DNA of 64,000 nt from Natrinema hispanicum (GTDB taxonomy: Archaea; Halobacteriota; Halobacteria; Halobacteriales; Natrialbaceae): assembly GCF_004217335.1 (NCBI RefSeq), contig NZ_SHMP01000010.1:44731-108730 (forward strand), written 5' to 3'. Below, in pieces: positions 1 to 7,364 of this stretch. The translations under genes and the position numbers were made by a program. Each line of letters opens with the position of its first letter. The stretch's first letter is position 1. A model generated the notes under the pieces. That model was not told the origin of the DNA and did no database searches. It saw only the letters and a list, made by a program, of their open reading frames with translations.

Positions 1-1
1 G

Positions 2-808
2 CACATCAATAGGTTGCTTGGAGAGATAAATGCGTTCAGATATCTCGAGGAAAAGTGGGAATACCGGGAAACAGAAATTGACGGGCAAACAGGTAGTCGT
101 CCAACGATTCAAGACTATTCAACGTTCGATGGATACTGGGCATTTCCAGACCACCTCTTCATAAAGGCAGACAAGTCTAAAGCCGAGAAGGCTAGAAACT
201 TGGTTAAGCAAACTCTCGGAGACTATATTTCACTTCAAGAAGTTGAATTCAGCCCCGATTTTCTCTTATGGCTCTTTTCACATGAGAAAAACAACGAAAG
301 TATTCCTGGAGAGATCTCGGTCAATATGTTAACTGATGCTGAAATTAGAGGAAACAAACCAGATCTATTTGGTCAACACAGTAAAGTTGATGACTCAATC
401 GACATTACAAAATCTGCTCCCGTACTAATCGGTGTCCTTAGTCAAAAAGGACTTGTAGCAATCGAGGGCGTGTTTGGATTAGCAGATAGGTTTGTAAGAG
501 CAAGAATCGATACCGATGGCCGAGTTCATATCAAAGCAGATCATGCGATAAGTGGGTCCTCAGATGTTGAACGCATGGCTATATCACTAGCCTTCCTCAA
601 CCAATTTATTGAACTATACCAACATTGGAAAAGCTTGGATTCTGAATTTCGATATCCCCCGCTCGAATTTTTCACAGATATATACGAAGAATGCCAACGT
701 CAGGGTGTAGAAGTTACTTTCTCCATTGATGATGTTGTCAATGAATATCGGAACAAAGGTAGCTCAGAGGAGTACGATGAATACCAATCTGGTCTTGGAG
801 ACTTTTAA
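2..808 (+). CDS. hypothetical protein, 5' end cut by window edge
   Basis: The reading frame is open from the first bases of the window to TAA at 806-808. A TTG at 14 could start it, but no stop precedes it, so the true start probably lies outside. About 264 residues are visible. It is mixed alpha/beta, acidic, with no membrane segment or motif that I recognise. It is followed by two more unrecognised genes on the same strand (863 and 1504), which may form a transcription unit. Codon use is more AT-rich than in the plasmid genes after 2.5 kb, hinting at a different origin. Function unknown. Confidence 0.7.
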   Translation, partial: HINRLLGEINAFRYLEEKWEYRETEIDGQTGSRPTIQDYSTFDGYWAFPDHLFIKADKSKAEKARNLVKQTLGDYISLQEVEFSPDFLLWLFSHEKNNESIPGEISVNMLTDAEIRGNKPDLFGQHSKVDDSIDITKSAPVLIGVLSQKGLVAIEGVFGLADRFVRARIDTDGRVHIKADHAISGSSDVERMAISLAFLNQFIELYQHWKSLDSEFRYPPLEFFTDIYEECQRQGVEVTFSIDDVVNEYRNKGSSEEYDEYQSGLGDF

Positions 809-862
809 ACTGTAACCTAGATACCTATTACATATGGTCCTCCAGATAGTACTGTAAAAACG

Positions 863-1501
863 ATGGCCGTGTCCAACCTCCGTCGAGCAAACACGGGTGA
901 TAACTCCCTTGAGAGATATCTCACGGGGTTGTCAACGGCACGCCTTTCGTTAAAGTCAGTTGCTTCAGAAGAGATTGAACCCCTTTGTGATGATTATCCT
1001 TTCTCGCAACGGGTATACCAGGGTACAATCATATACAATGAGCCATCGCAGTACACACCTGGAAGGGAAATTGAAATTGATTTTGAATATCGAGACGGAT
1101 CACAGCTATTCATCCTAGATTTAGAGACAGACGTTAGTTCCGTAGATCGCCTCGCTCAGAACGTTGCAGATGCTATTCCGGAGGGTTTCACGGTATATAG
1201 GAATCTCCATGTTCCTGAAGATGGACTTTGGTCTTTTCTAGAACAAGCAGACAGTGTTATTGATATCCATGTACTTGATCAGGGACATGAGGTACCTTAT
1301 GACGAAGTAGAGGGTGTATCCCGTGAAGATGTAGTTGGCGAATATGCTATTGAGAAAGCAGAGGTCGGATTCGTTGTCGACGGACACCAGATTGTAGTCC
1401 GTTATTATCAAGGGAGTATACAAATTGAGACGGACTGGCCAAATGGACGAGAATATATTTTACAGTTATTTGAGCGAGAAGCTTTTTCGGACAATAGTTG
1501 A
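863..1501 (+). CDS. hypothetical protein, first of a tight gene pair
   Basis: A 212-residue soluble acidic protein starting at ATG 863 (MAVSNLRR). No signal peptide, membrane segment or catalytic motif is recognised. The C-terminal part (about residues 165-205) looks beta-rich. Its TGA stop at 1499-1501 lies 2 nt before the ATG at 1504 of the next gene, so the two are probably translated together. The upstream gene ends 54 nt before. The partner is a membrane-anchored protein, so this could be its cytoplasmic companion; that is inference from spacing only. Confidence 0.75.
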   Translation: MAVSNLRRANTGDNSLERYLTGLSTARLSLKSVASEEIEPLCDDYPFSQRVYQGTIIYNEPSQYTPGREIEIDFEYRDGSQLFILDLETDVSSVDRLAQNVADAIPEGFTVYRNLHVPEDGLWSFLEQADSVIDIHVLDQGHEVPYDEVEGVSREDVVGEYAIEKAEVGFVVDGHQIVVRYYQGSIQIETDWPNGREYILQLFEREAFSDNS

Positions 1502-1503
1502 TC

Positions 1504-2136
1504 ATGGGAATGGGCGAACCCTCGCGCTGGCAATCGCTCAAACGAACTTTCAATAAGTTTGTCTCCCAATATCGTGAAACCAATCTCGGTTTTGTCGCTC
1601 TTTCTGTTGCCTCTGTTTTATTTGGTATAAACGGGTTCGTTTCGTTTTCTAGACACAGGCTGGTTCTTGGAGGAGGGGCTATCACGTGTATCTCTCTGTC
1701 TTTGGCCTACAACTACAAGATCGGGCGACCGTTTGGAATTGATATAACGTGTACGCCAACACATATTGTAGATGGCGAGCGTCAGCCGGATACAATGTCT
1801 GAACAGAGGGGGATTGCGATGATCCAAGACGGTGAGTTAGTGCTTCACAGTACCGTTCAGCTTTCACGCTTCACCAACGAATTTGAACTATATTTAGAAA
1901 CTTCAGCAGAGATTGAAGCTGAACTTCGCACAATACCAAAAAGTGAACACAAGTATGATCCAGAAGAGAATGTACTTTGGTGCGAAGAAGTCAATGAATT
2001 TGACTTCCCATTAATAATCGAAGTGTTCCCAAAAAGAGGGGTTGCAGAGGGGGGTCGTTATCATAAATTAAAAATAGTCGATCAGAATAGTGGTCGATCG
2101 CTTGTCGGCTTTGACATTTTGAACGTAGGGCATTAA
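1504..2136 (+). CDS. membrane-anchored hypothetical protein
   Basis: About 210 residues. I chose ATG 1504 (MGMGEP) over an upstream TTG at 1498 that overlaps the previous stop. Residues about 27-75 hold two hydrophobic stretches (around GFVALSVASVLF and VLGGGAITCISLSLAY), predicting a two-helix hairpin, followed by a soluble acidic domain of about 135 residues. The domain is not recognised. Coupled to the 863 gene. A short basic N-terminus precedes the helices, so the C-terminal domain is probably cytoplasmic, but topology is uncertain. Confidence 0.75.
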   Translation: MGMGEPSRWQSLKRTFNKFVSQYRETNLGFVALSVASVLFGINGFVSFSRHRLVLGGGAITCISLSLAYNYKIGRPFGIDITCTPTHIVDGERQPDTMSEQRGIAMIQDGELVLHSTVQLSRFTNEFELYLETSAEIEAELRTIPKSEHKYDPEENVLWCEEVNEFDFPLIIEVFPKRGVAEGGRYHKLKIVDQNSGRSLVGFDILNVGH

Positions 2137-2510
2137 TTGTGAGAGAGTCATCAAAAAGTTGCCCTGATATGCACTCCCAACTCCCCCCTAGAGTTGCACG
2201 TCGTCAGAATCCGATTCCCGAATATGCACACGAGCCGTGACTCGTCGTGTGCACGTCGTCAATTTTAGGGATTCCGAAGTAAACGACCTGTCTGTGCCTC
2301 TTTAGGCGATCTGCCTACGTATCGATGTTGATCTCACTTGGAAAAGCTGGGTTCGTGTGTACGAATCGTCTCAGAGCTGCTGCTGAAGGTGACCAATCTT
2401 GGTACTGAATATATGAATGTCCGATCGGCGACTAAGGGAGTGCGGCGAGTGTGTCGCGGGCCTGGGCAAGCGACTGTTCGCGAACCTTGAGATCCGACAA
2501 TGGCTGCTGA
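2137..2510. other. intergenic stretch with a hairpin and a direct repeat
   Basis: No convincing gene. GCACGTCGTCA occurs twice in direct orientation (2196-2206 and 2251-2261). Between them is an 8-bp hairpin, GCACACGA (2226-2233) pairing with TCGTGTGC (2245-2252). The function is unknown; it could be a terminator region of the upstream operon or the edge of the next module, where base composition changes. Confidence 0.4.
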
Positions 2511-2723
2511 TTACTCATCGTGATCTCGCTCCTCGCAGGTGACATCGCGAAGCTCCTCAAGCAGCTCCGGGTGGTGTTCCTCGAGGACTTCGATATCCTT
2601 CGATAATTCCTCATCGATGCGCCGGCGGACACGAGATGTCGCCTGGTAGCGTCGCTGGTCTCCGTGCTCGCCGGCGATCTGCTCTCGCTCAGTCTCCGTG
2701 AGGAGCGCCCGAGTCTTCGACAT
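2511..2723 (-). CDS. small helical plasmid-type protein
   Basis: A 70-residue, highly charged and largely helical protein (starts MSKTRALLTETERE, ends in an acidic tail). Small proteins with this TxxEREQIAGE opening are common in haloarchaeal plasmids and proviruses; their role is unknown to me. It is divergent from the 2941 gene and shares with it a regulatory region holding three TTAG-N8-CTAA sites. The first of these (2781-2796) overlaps the TATA-like GATATAAG of this gene's promoter, which suggests repression. Confidence 0.8.
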   Translation of the reverse strand: MSKTRALLTETEREQIAGEHGDQRRYQATSRVRRRIDEELSKDIEVLEEHHPELLEELRDVTCEERDHDE

Positions 2724-2780
2724 ACGTCCCCGTTCGGCTGTACTGGTTGTAATATTTGCTCACCTCTGCCCATACAATAC

Positions 2781-2860
2781 TTAGCTTATATCCTAATAGT
2801 TATCGGATGCTCTAATGTTAGTGCAAATGCTAACCTTTATTTGATTAGCAAATGTACTAA
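2781..2860. promoter_or_regulatory. operator array of three TTAG-N8-CTAA sites
   Basis: Three inverted-repeat sites with identical half-sites and spacing: TTAG 2781-2784/CTAA 2793-2796, TTAG 2818-2821/CTAA 2830-2833, and TTAG 2845-2848/CTAA 2857-2860. The first overlaps the minus-strand TATA of the 2511-2723 gene. The other two flank the plus-strand T/A box (about 2836-2842) for the 2941 gene. The placement fits a dimeric repressor controlling both divergent genes. The regulator is not identified. Confidence 0.65.
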
Positions 2861-2863
2861 CTA

Positions 2864-2940
2864 CTGTGAAGCACAGGGTGGCCGGGAGAAACTCTCGGCC
2901 CGGTGTTGGAGCACCGGACCTGTGCTTCTGGAGAGAAGCA
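2864..2940 (+). promoter_or_regulatory. folded 5' leader of four tandem hairpins
   Basis: Four consecutive stem-loops fill the space from the expected transcription start (about 25 nt after the T/A box) to the ATG at 2941. They are CTGTG/CACAG (2864-2876), a 9-bp stem 2880-2888/2892-2900 with one G-U pair, CGGTG/CACCG (2901-2905/2912-2916), and TGCTTCT/AGAAGCA (2923-2929/2934-2940). The loop of the last is GGAG, a Shine-Dalgarno-like core 7 nt before the ATG. It may be a translational control element. Confidence 0.6.
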
Positions 2941-3246
2941 ATGAGTGTTCAACCGCGAACCCACGAAACGGTTTCGGAAGCACAGACCACCGACCCACGC
3001 GCCAACTACATCTCTGTTGGCATCGACAACGAGGGCGCACACCACGTCTACCGGACGACCGACGAGTCCGTTCACGTTATCGAGAACGGCGAGCGCACCG
3101 TCCGCTACGACCTCGAGGATGTCGAGAAGACGATCGACGACTGGATCGACTACATTGCCGACCGTCGCGGCGGCTTCGAAGTGCAGTACCTGTTTAAGAC
3201 GATGGCTGACGCGATCGTCGGCGCTGTCGAGGTGAGCGACCGATGA
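2941..3246 (+). CDS. hypothetical plasmid protein, coupled to zinc-finger gene
   Basis: 101 residues from ATG 2941 (MSVQPRTHE). An in-frame extension to 2866 lies within the folded leader, so I reject it. The sequence has a beta-rich central part (NYISVGIDNEGAHHVYRT) and an amphipathic C-terminal helix. The family is not recognised, though similar proteins are frequent on haloarchaeal plasmids. The stop overlaps the start of the next gene by 4 nt (3243-3246), implying translational coupling. Expression is probably controlled by the operator array and the hairpin leader. Confidence 0.8.
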   Translation: MSVQPRTHETVSEAQTTDPRANYISVGIDNEGAHHVYRTTDESVHVIENGERTVRYDLEDVEKTIDDWIDYIADRRGGFEVQYLFKTMADAIVGAVEVSDR

Positions 3247-3875
3247 CGATCGTCAACGATCACGAAGCTGTCGCAAAGCGTGCCGAGCAACTTGAGCGCG
3301 AAGGCGCTCGCGAGATGCGCCTGCGAGCAGAGGCCCGCGCCGTCGCCGGCTACGAACCGGGCGACATCGAAGCGACTGACGGCTCGGAGATCATTATCGG
3401 CGACGACGATAGCCGAGCCCAGACTCTCGAGACCGAGGACGGAATTCTACTCGTCGATGCCGATGACGACCCACGTCTTGCAACCGATGGCGGCTGTGAC
3501 CAGTCCACCGAACCGACCGTCGAATTCGTGTTCGAGTATACGACGATCAACGGCCGCCGCCGCCGGGTGATGGTTGTCCCCGATACCGGTGGCGAAGCCT
3601 GGCGGATCGAACACGAACGCCGCAATAGTACGTGGAGAGAAACGGGTCGCGAACCGATTACCGAGGTTGACCTTCACGTACAGGGACGTCCCAGCGAGCG
3701 CGATTCCAGTGAACTCGAGCACCAGAGACAGTCTGCCGTGCCCGATGGCGGCCACATGAACCGTGAGACGTTCCTCACGGACCAGAGACATTACTGCGAT
3801 ATCTGCGAGTGTCCATTCGACTCGCTTGCCGAGCTGGCAAGCCATGACTGCGGACTCCAACCCGAGGGTGGCTAG
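3243..3875 (+). CDS. C2H2-like zinc-finger protein
   Basis: 210 residues. The N-terminal half is acidic and helix-rich. A beta-rich segment around residues 95-125 (EFVFEYTTINGRRRRVMVV) follows. The C-terminus carries CDICECPF...ASHDC (about residues 180-203), a Cys-X2-Cys with a His/Cys pair that fits a small zinc finger of DNA-binding or protein-binding type. It overlaps the preceding gene by 4 nt and belongs to its operon. Likely a DNA-associated accessory protein of the replicon; the specific role is unknown. Confidence 0.75.
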   Translation: MTIVNDHEAVAKRAEQLEREGAREMRLRAEARAVAGYEPGDIEATDGSEIIIGDDDSRAQTLETEDGILLVDADDDPRLATDGGCDQSTEPTVEFVFEYTTINGRRRRVMVVPDTGGEAWRIEHERRNSTWRETGREPITEVDLHVQGRPSERDSSELEHQRQSAVPDGGHMNRETFLTDQRHYCDICECPFDSLAELASHDCGLQPEGG

Positions 3876-4048
3876 CTGATCCAGTACACCACCTCGGGAT
3901 TGCGTTGATTTATCCAGCGCAGTAGACCGCCGCACCCCGCTACTCGAGACGCCTCTCGAGTCGGTCGTCTACTGCTCTACCAGCGTTCCCGATATCGACC
4001 AGCAGCGCGAGTCGAATCGCCCGACAATGACACCGAATCCAGAACCAA

Positions 4049-4915
4049 ATGAGCGCGAACACAGACTGTCCCGACCCTGATGCACAGCCACTCCAAACAC
4101 TCGTCGACGAACTCGAGCGCCTTCACGAACGCGTCACAACTCTTGAGGATGAACTCTCTCAAAAGGACGACCGCATAGGTCGCCTCGAGGCCGAACTCGA
4201 GGCGGCCCACAGCGAAACCAAGGATCTCGAAGAACGGCTCGAGGATCTGGAAGAATCACAGACACCCATCGAGGCACGACTGGACGCCCACGAGAAGAAA
4301 CTCAACGCCAACAAAGACCGCGTCGGTGAACTCCAGGCACGAGAACTCGAGAAGGGCGCACACCTCTTGGAGGATCACGTCGACGAAGGCGAGATCGACG
4401 TTGTGGATGGCCGCCTCGAGCGCATCCGCAAAGACGACGGTGAGAGCTACTTCCGACTACCCGAGAGTGACGACCCACTCGAGCGTGGTGGTGATGTCTC
4501 CCTCTCGTATGGGGATCTGCTTCCACTCCAGCAGCTCGCGAAGATGGATGAAGATATGCTTCGGGCGACGACATCGGCGCTTCCGTCACGGCTCGCTGCA
4601 AAACTCTGGAAGGCACGTACCGATCCGGCAGTTGGAGACAACCCTTGGAGGAAAGGGAGTACAAGCGTTCGAGAGTACGTCACCGCCGGCGATATGAAAC
4701 ACTGGATCCGACGGCAGGAGAAGGGCATCAGTGACGACTATGCAAAGAAGCTGGTCTCCCGAACGATCGATGCGTTACTCGATCTCTCGAAGAGCAGGCT
4801 AGCGGTCAAAAAGCGGACGCAGCGCAAGAACGGCCTCGAGTACACGGAACGACGCGTCTTGTTGATGGACGATGTCGACATTCCCGGTGAAATGGCCGGT
4901 TCCGGAGACACCTGA
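4049..4915 (+). CDS. coiled-coil plasmid protein
   Basis: 288 residues from ATG 4049. Residues about 15-105 are heptad-rich (repeated LEDEL, LEERLEDLEE patterns) and predict a long coiled coil. The C-terminal half (about 150-280) is a compact basic helical region with an aromatic/basic motif (KHWIRRQEKGISDDYAKKLVSRTI) that resembles winged-helix or HTH DNA-binding folds. Coiled coil plus DNA-binding tail is typical of haloarchaeal plasmid proteins of unknown role, perhaps in partition or regulation. No ATPase motif is seen. Confidence 0.75.
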   Translation: MSANTDCPDPDAQPLQTLVDELERLHERVTTLEDELSQKDDRIGRLEAELEAAHSETKDLEERLEDLEESQTPIEARLDAHEKKLNANKDRVGELQARELEKGAHLLEDHVDEGEIDVVDGRLERIRKDDGESYFRLPESDDPLERGGDVSLSYGDLLPLQQLAKMDEDMLRATTSALPSRLAAKLWKARTDPAVGDNPWRKGSTSVREYVTAGDMKHWIRRQEKGISDDYAKKLVSRTIDALLDLSKSRLAVKKRTQRKNGLEYTERRVLLMDDVDIPGEMAGSGDT

Positions 4916-5345
4916 CGTCGACGGTTGAGGGTGTCTCCCGACGACCCACAACCCCTGAGAAGGGTCTCACTCTATCCGCCCACCTAATATCCAGCACAAG
5001 AGCGGTTGTATGCAGTGTACTGTTAGTCTGTAGTACGTCATTTGATCGGTCGTTGTCGGTCTTACTTCAAAGACTTCCCTGTGGGTGTGTCTGAAGACGC
5101 CAGCTGTCACCGGAATCCTCTCGTCTCGAGATACGTTCTACGTCCGTGAGAAGTGCAGGAGGGAGAACTGGCCTGGCGTTACCAGAAACAATTTTGGATG
5201 TCAACGATTGCGACAATCATAGGTGTGATCTGTATTTTCAAGGTTCACAAACCACTTTCCCAGAGTGCAGTCGCTGGGCCGCCGACGAACTGGGTTGGCT
5301 AACTCTGAGTCTGGCGACTGCCAAACTCACATCCTTCAGTCTAAC
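4916..5345. other. intergenic, no gene seen
   Basis: No reading frame with haloarchaeal codon use, no clear inverted repeat and no RNA gene was recognised. The stretch ends in the TATA-like promoter of the 5378 gene. Confidence 0.4.
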
Positions 5346-5377
5346 GTTTATATAAGAAGCCGCACCCAACGCCGGCG

Positions 5378-5554
5378 ATGCCCACTGATCGCCAAGAAGA
5401 CATCCTGATCGCCGTCGCACTGACCGAGTTTTCAGTCCACTACGAGCAGGCCGATCCCGAACTCTCGCGAAGAGCGTGGCAGTTGGCTGCCGATCATCTC
5501 CTCGAGTACGATGTCGAACCACGCGAAGCTATCGGCGCACTCGAGATCGAGTAG
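5378..5554 (+). CDS. small helical protein, 58 aa
   Basis: A 58-residue acidic protein (MPTDRQED...GALEIE) ending at TAG 5552-5554. A TATA-like box (TTTATATA, about 5347-5354) lies 24-30 nt upstream of ATG 5378, so the transcript is leaderless or nearly so. No domain is recognised. A decayed relative with the same core (EFS(V/I)HYEQADPEL) sits on the minus strand at about 61950-62099, so the gene belongs to a family that duplicates on this replicon. Confidence 0.75.
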   Translation: MPTDRQEDILIAVALTEFSVHYEQADPELSRRAWQLAADHLLEYDVEPREAIGALEIE

Positions 5555-6005
5555 CTACCGCTCACCGTCCTTGATCAGACCTCAAAAGTCACCCGGATGG
5601 GCGTAGAATGGTGGCCGCCGGGCGGACTGAGACAAATAGGGTCGTGGATGATTTGACTGGCCTGTCGCGCGGGGTAACGCGACAGATGAGATGTTTGGGA
5701 GAGTTACTATCAACCTCGCTTCGATTCTCAGCTTGTTAGAACCGTCTCTATTGACTCTGTGATCGTCCACTGTTCCGTTGAGGTGCTTGGAACTGTCCTG
5801 TATGGCTTTGTGATCGACCACCTTTGTGCGTGATGTCAAACTTGAGGGAAGCTGTCGACGAACTCGTCATCAACCTCCCGTTCGATCCAGAGGCTGGCGA
5901 CACGGCAGCTGCCGCACCATAAAACCTCACTCGATTGCGAGCAAAACCCGTATTCAACGGGTACTGTTAAGCGGATGACTGTCGAAACCACTAGACAGAA
6001 CTGCA
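5555..6005. other. intergenic with possible 29-codon open frame
   Basis: No convincing gene. A short frame at 5833-5922 (ATG to TAA, 29 residues, acidic with an alanine-rich end) has haloarchaeal codon bias and could be the 3' remnant of a larger lost gene. The rest shows only degenerate frames. Confidence 0.3.
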
Positions 6006-6278
6006 ATGGCTCGCGTCACAGATCCACGGCCACCACTTCCGGAGTGGATTCTCGAGTGCTACGACCGGCTGTGTACGCAGGCATGTCGGCCAGGTGCTGG
6101 CGAAGACAGTGTTCCGCTGATCAATTATGACGATGCCACTGCCATTCTGGCCGCCGATGCAGAGTTAGCACTCGAGCAACGGGACGTCGAATACGCACTT
6201 ACGCGTCTCCTCGAGCGGGGCTACTTCTACGAAGTTGAAGACGAACTTCGGGTGACGTCCCCAGATAAGCATTGTTAA
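6006..6278 (+). CDS. small winged-helix-like protein
   Basis: 90 residues (MARVTDPRPPLPEW...). The segment VEYALTRLLERGYFYEVEDELRVT looks like the recognition helix and beta wing of a winged-helix domain, preceded by two helices. Small proteins of this type (PLPEWILECYDRL opening) recur on haloarchaeal plasmids; function is not known to me. It stands alone, with the insertion sequence beginning 155 nt downstream. Confidence 0.75.
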   Translation: MARVTDPRPPLPEWILECYDRLCTQACRPGAGEDSVPLINYDDATAILAADAELALEQRDVEYALTRLLERGYFYEVEDELRVTSPDKHC

Positions 6279-6433
6279 CGGCTCTTCGAAGGATTGTCCT
6301 GCATATCGATCTCGTGCCACTGCACTCAACTCGAGTCAGTTCGACATCTCACCACTCCATTCACTCCATTACCGGAATTGTCCGGAAGTGATGGCCGCGT
6401 TCTGCTAGAGCCCCACCTCATACTCTTCAAACA

Positions 6434-7364
6434 TGCTCTGTTGAACAGCGATCTAATCAGCCGATATCACTGGCTTAGAAGGATGAAGCCGAGGAATTCG
6501 ATTCTGTCCTATGGAAATCGATCTCCTCGACTTCATTGAGCAGTGTCGTGACCTAGCCAAACAAGCGTTGGGGAAGCACGCGGGCGAGCCCGCCAGCGGC
6601 GGGTTCGCCCGCTGGGTCCATGTCGTCCTACACTGTTTTCGGCTCGAAGAAGGTCACAGCTACCGTGAAACGCCGAATCGGTTGAAGTACATGACTGAGA
6701 TTTGTGACGTACTCGGTCTCGATCGAGAGAACCTCCCCGACTACAGCACGATCTACAAGTCGTTCGATCGGCTGAAAATGTGGGTGTGGCGGGCGTTGCT
6801 GCGCGTTTCAGCGCAGCAACACCCGCAGTCTGGCCACGCTGCTCTCGACAGCACGTTCTTTGACCGCCGCCGTTCTTCGTCGTACTTCCGCCAGCGGTCA
6901 GGAAATACCGTGCAGACGCTGAAAGTGACGACATTAACTGATATAGAGTCGCTCGCTGTTCTCGATGTCCATATCACAGCACGGTGGAAGCACGATACGA
7001 AGACCGGACCGCAGGTCGTCCGCCGAAACGCGGACGACCTGCAGTCCGTGGTTGCCGACAACGCGTTCCAAGACTGGCACACTGAGTACGAAATCTCCGC
7101 ACTTGACGTTGAGTACCTTGTTCACTACCGCGGCTCATCACCGAATGCAGTCATGAACAACGCGCTCATCCGGGCAAAAGGATACTCTCAGCGCTGGATG
7201 GCCGAAACCTCGTACTCAACAACGAAGCGCTCGCTCGGCGACGCCGTGCGAGCGCTGGGCTGGTATCGCCAGTTCCGTGAAATTGTCTTGATGTTCGCCC
7301 TCATCAATATAGAATCGCTGTGTGAGCCGCTGTAACCGTGATCCAGCATCTATTCAACAGAGCA
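6434..7364 (+). mobile_element. IS5-like insertion sequence, copy 1
   Basis: 931 bp with terminal inverted repeats TGCTCTGTTGAA (6434-6445) and TTCAACAGAGCA (7353-7364), flanked by an 8-bp direct repeat TTCAAACA (6426-6433 and 7365-7372). It contains one transposase gene. A second copy with the same ends and an identical transposase lies at 33097-34027 with a different target repeat, so both inserted independently and recently. The 8-bp duplication suits the ISH1-like branch of IS5, a recollection rather than a search result. It landed at the 3' end of the 7350-9041 gene. Confidence 0.93.
6511..7335 (+). CDS. IS5-family DDE transposase
   Basis: 274 residues, complete. It catalyses cut-and-paste transposition of the surrounding element. 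The visible acidic residues fit a DDE triad: first Asp in ALDSTFFDRR, second in SVVADNAFQDW, and Glu in RWMAETSYSTTKR followed by the usual basic stretch. The N-terminal 80 residues form a helical DNA-binding part (RWVHVVLHCFRLEEGHSYRE). Start at ATG 6511, 77 nt from the left end. The protein is identical to that of the second copy, so it is likely active. Confidence 0.93.
   Translation: MEIDLLDFIEQCRDLAKQALGKHAGEPASGGFARWVHVVLHCFRLEEGHSYRETPNRLKYMTEICDVLGLDRENLPDYSTIYKSFDRLKMWVWRALLRVSAQQHPQSGHAALDSTFFDRRRSSSYFRQRSGNTVQTLKVTTLTDIESLAVLDVHITARWKHDTKTGPQVVRRNADDLQSVVADNAFQDWHTEYEISALDVEYLVHYRGSSPNAVMNNALIRAKGYSQRWMAETSYSTTKRSLGDAVRALGWYRQFREIVLMFALINIESLCEPL

Noticed and set aside
2432..2773. 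Minus-strand 113-codon frame over the small helical gene
   Set aside because: Same strand but another frame of the 2511-2723 gene, which has better codon use and a clear promoter.
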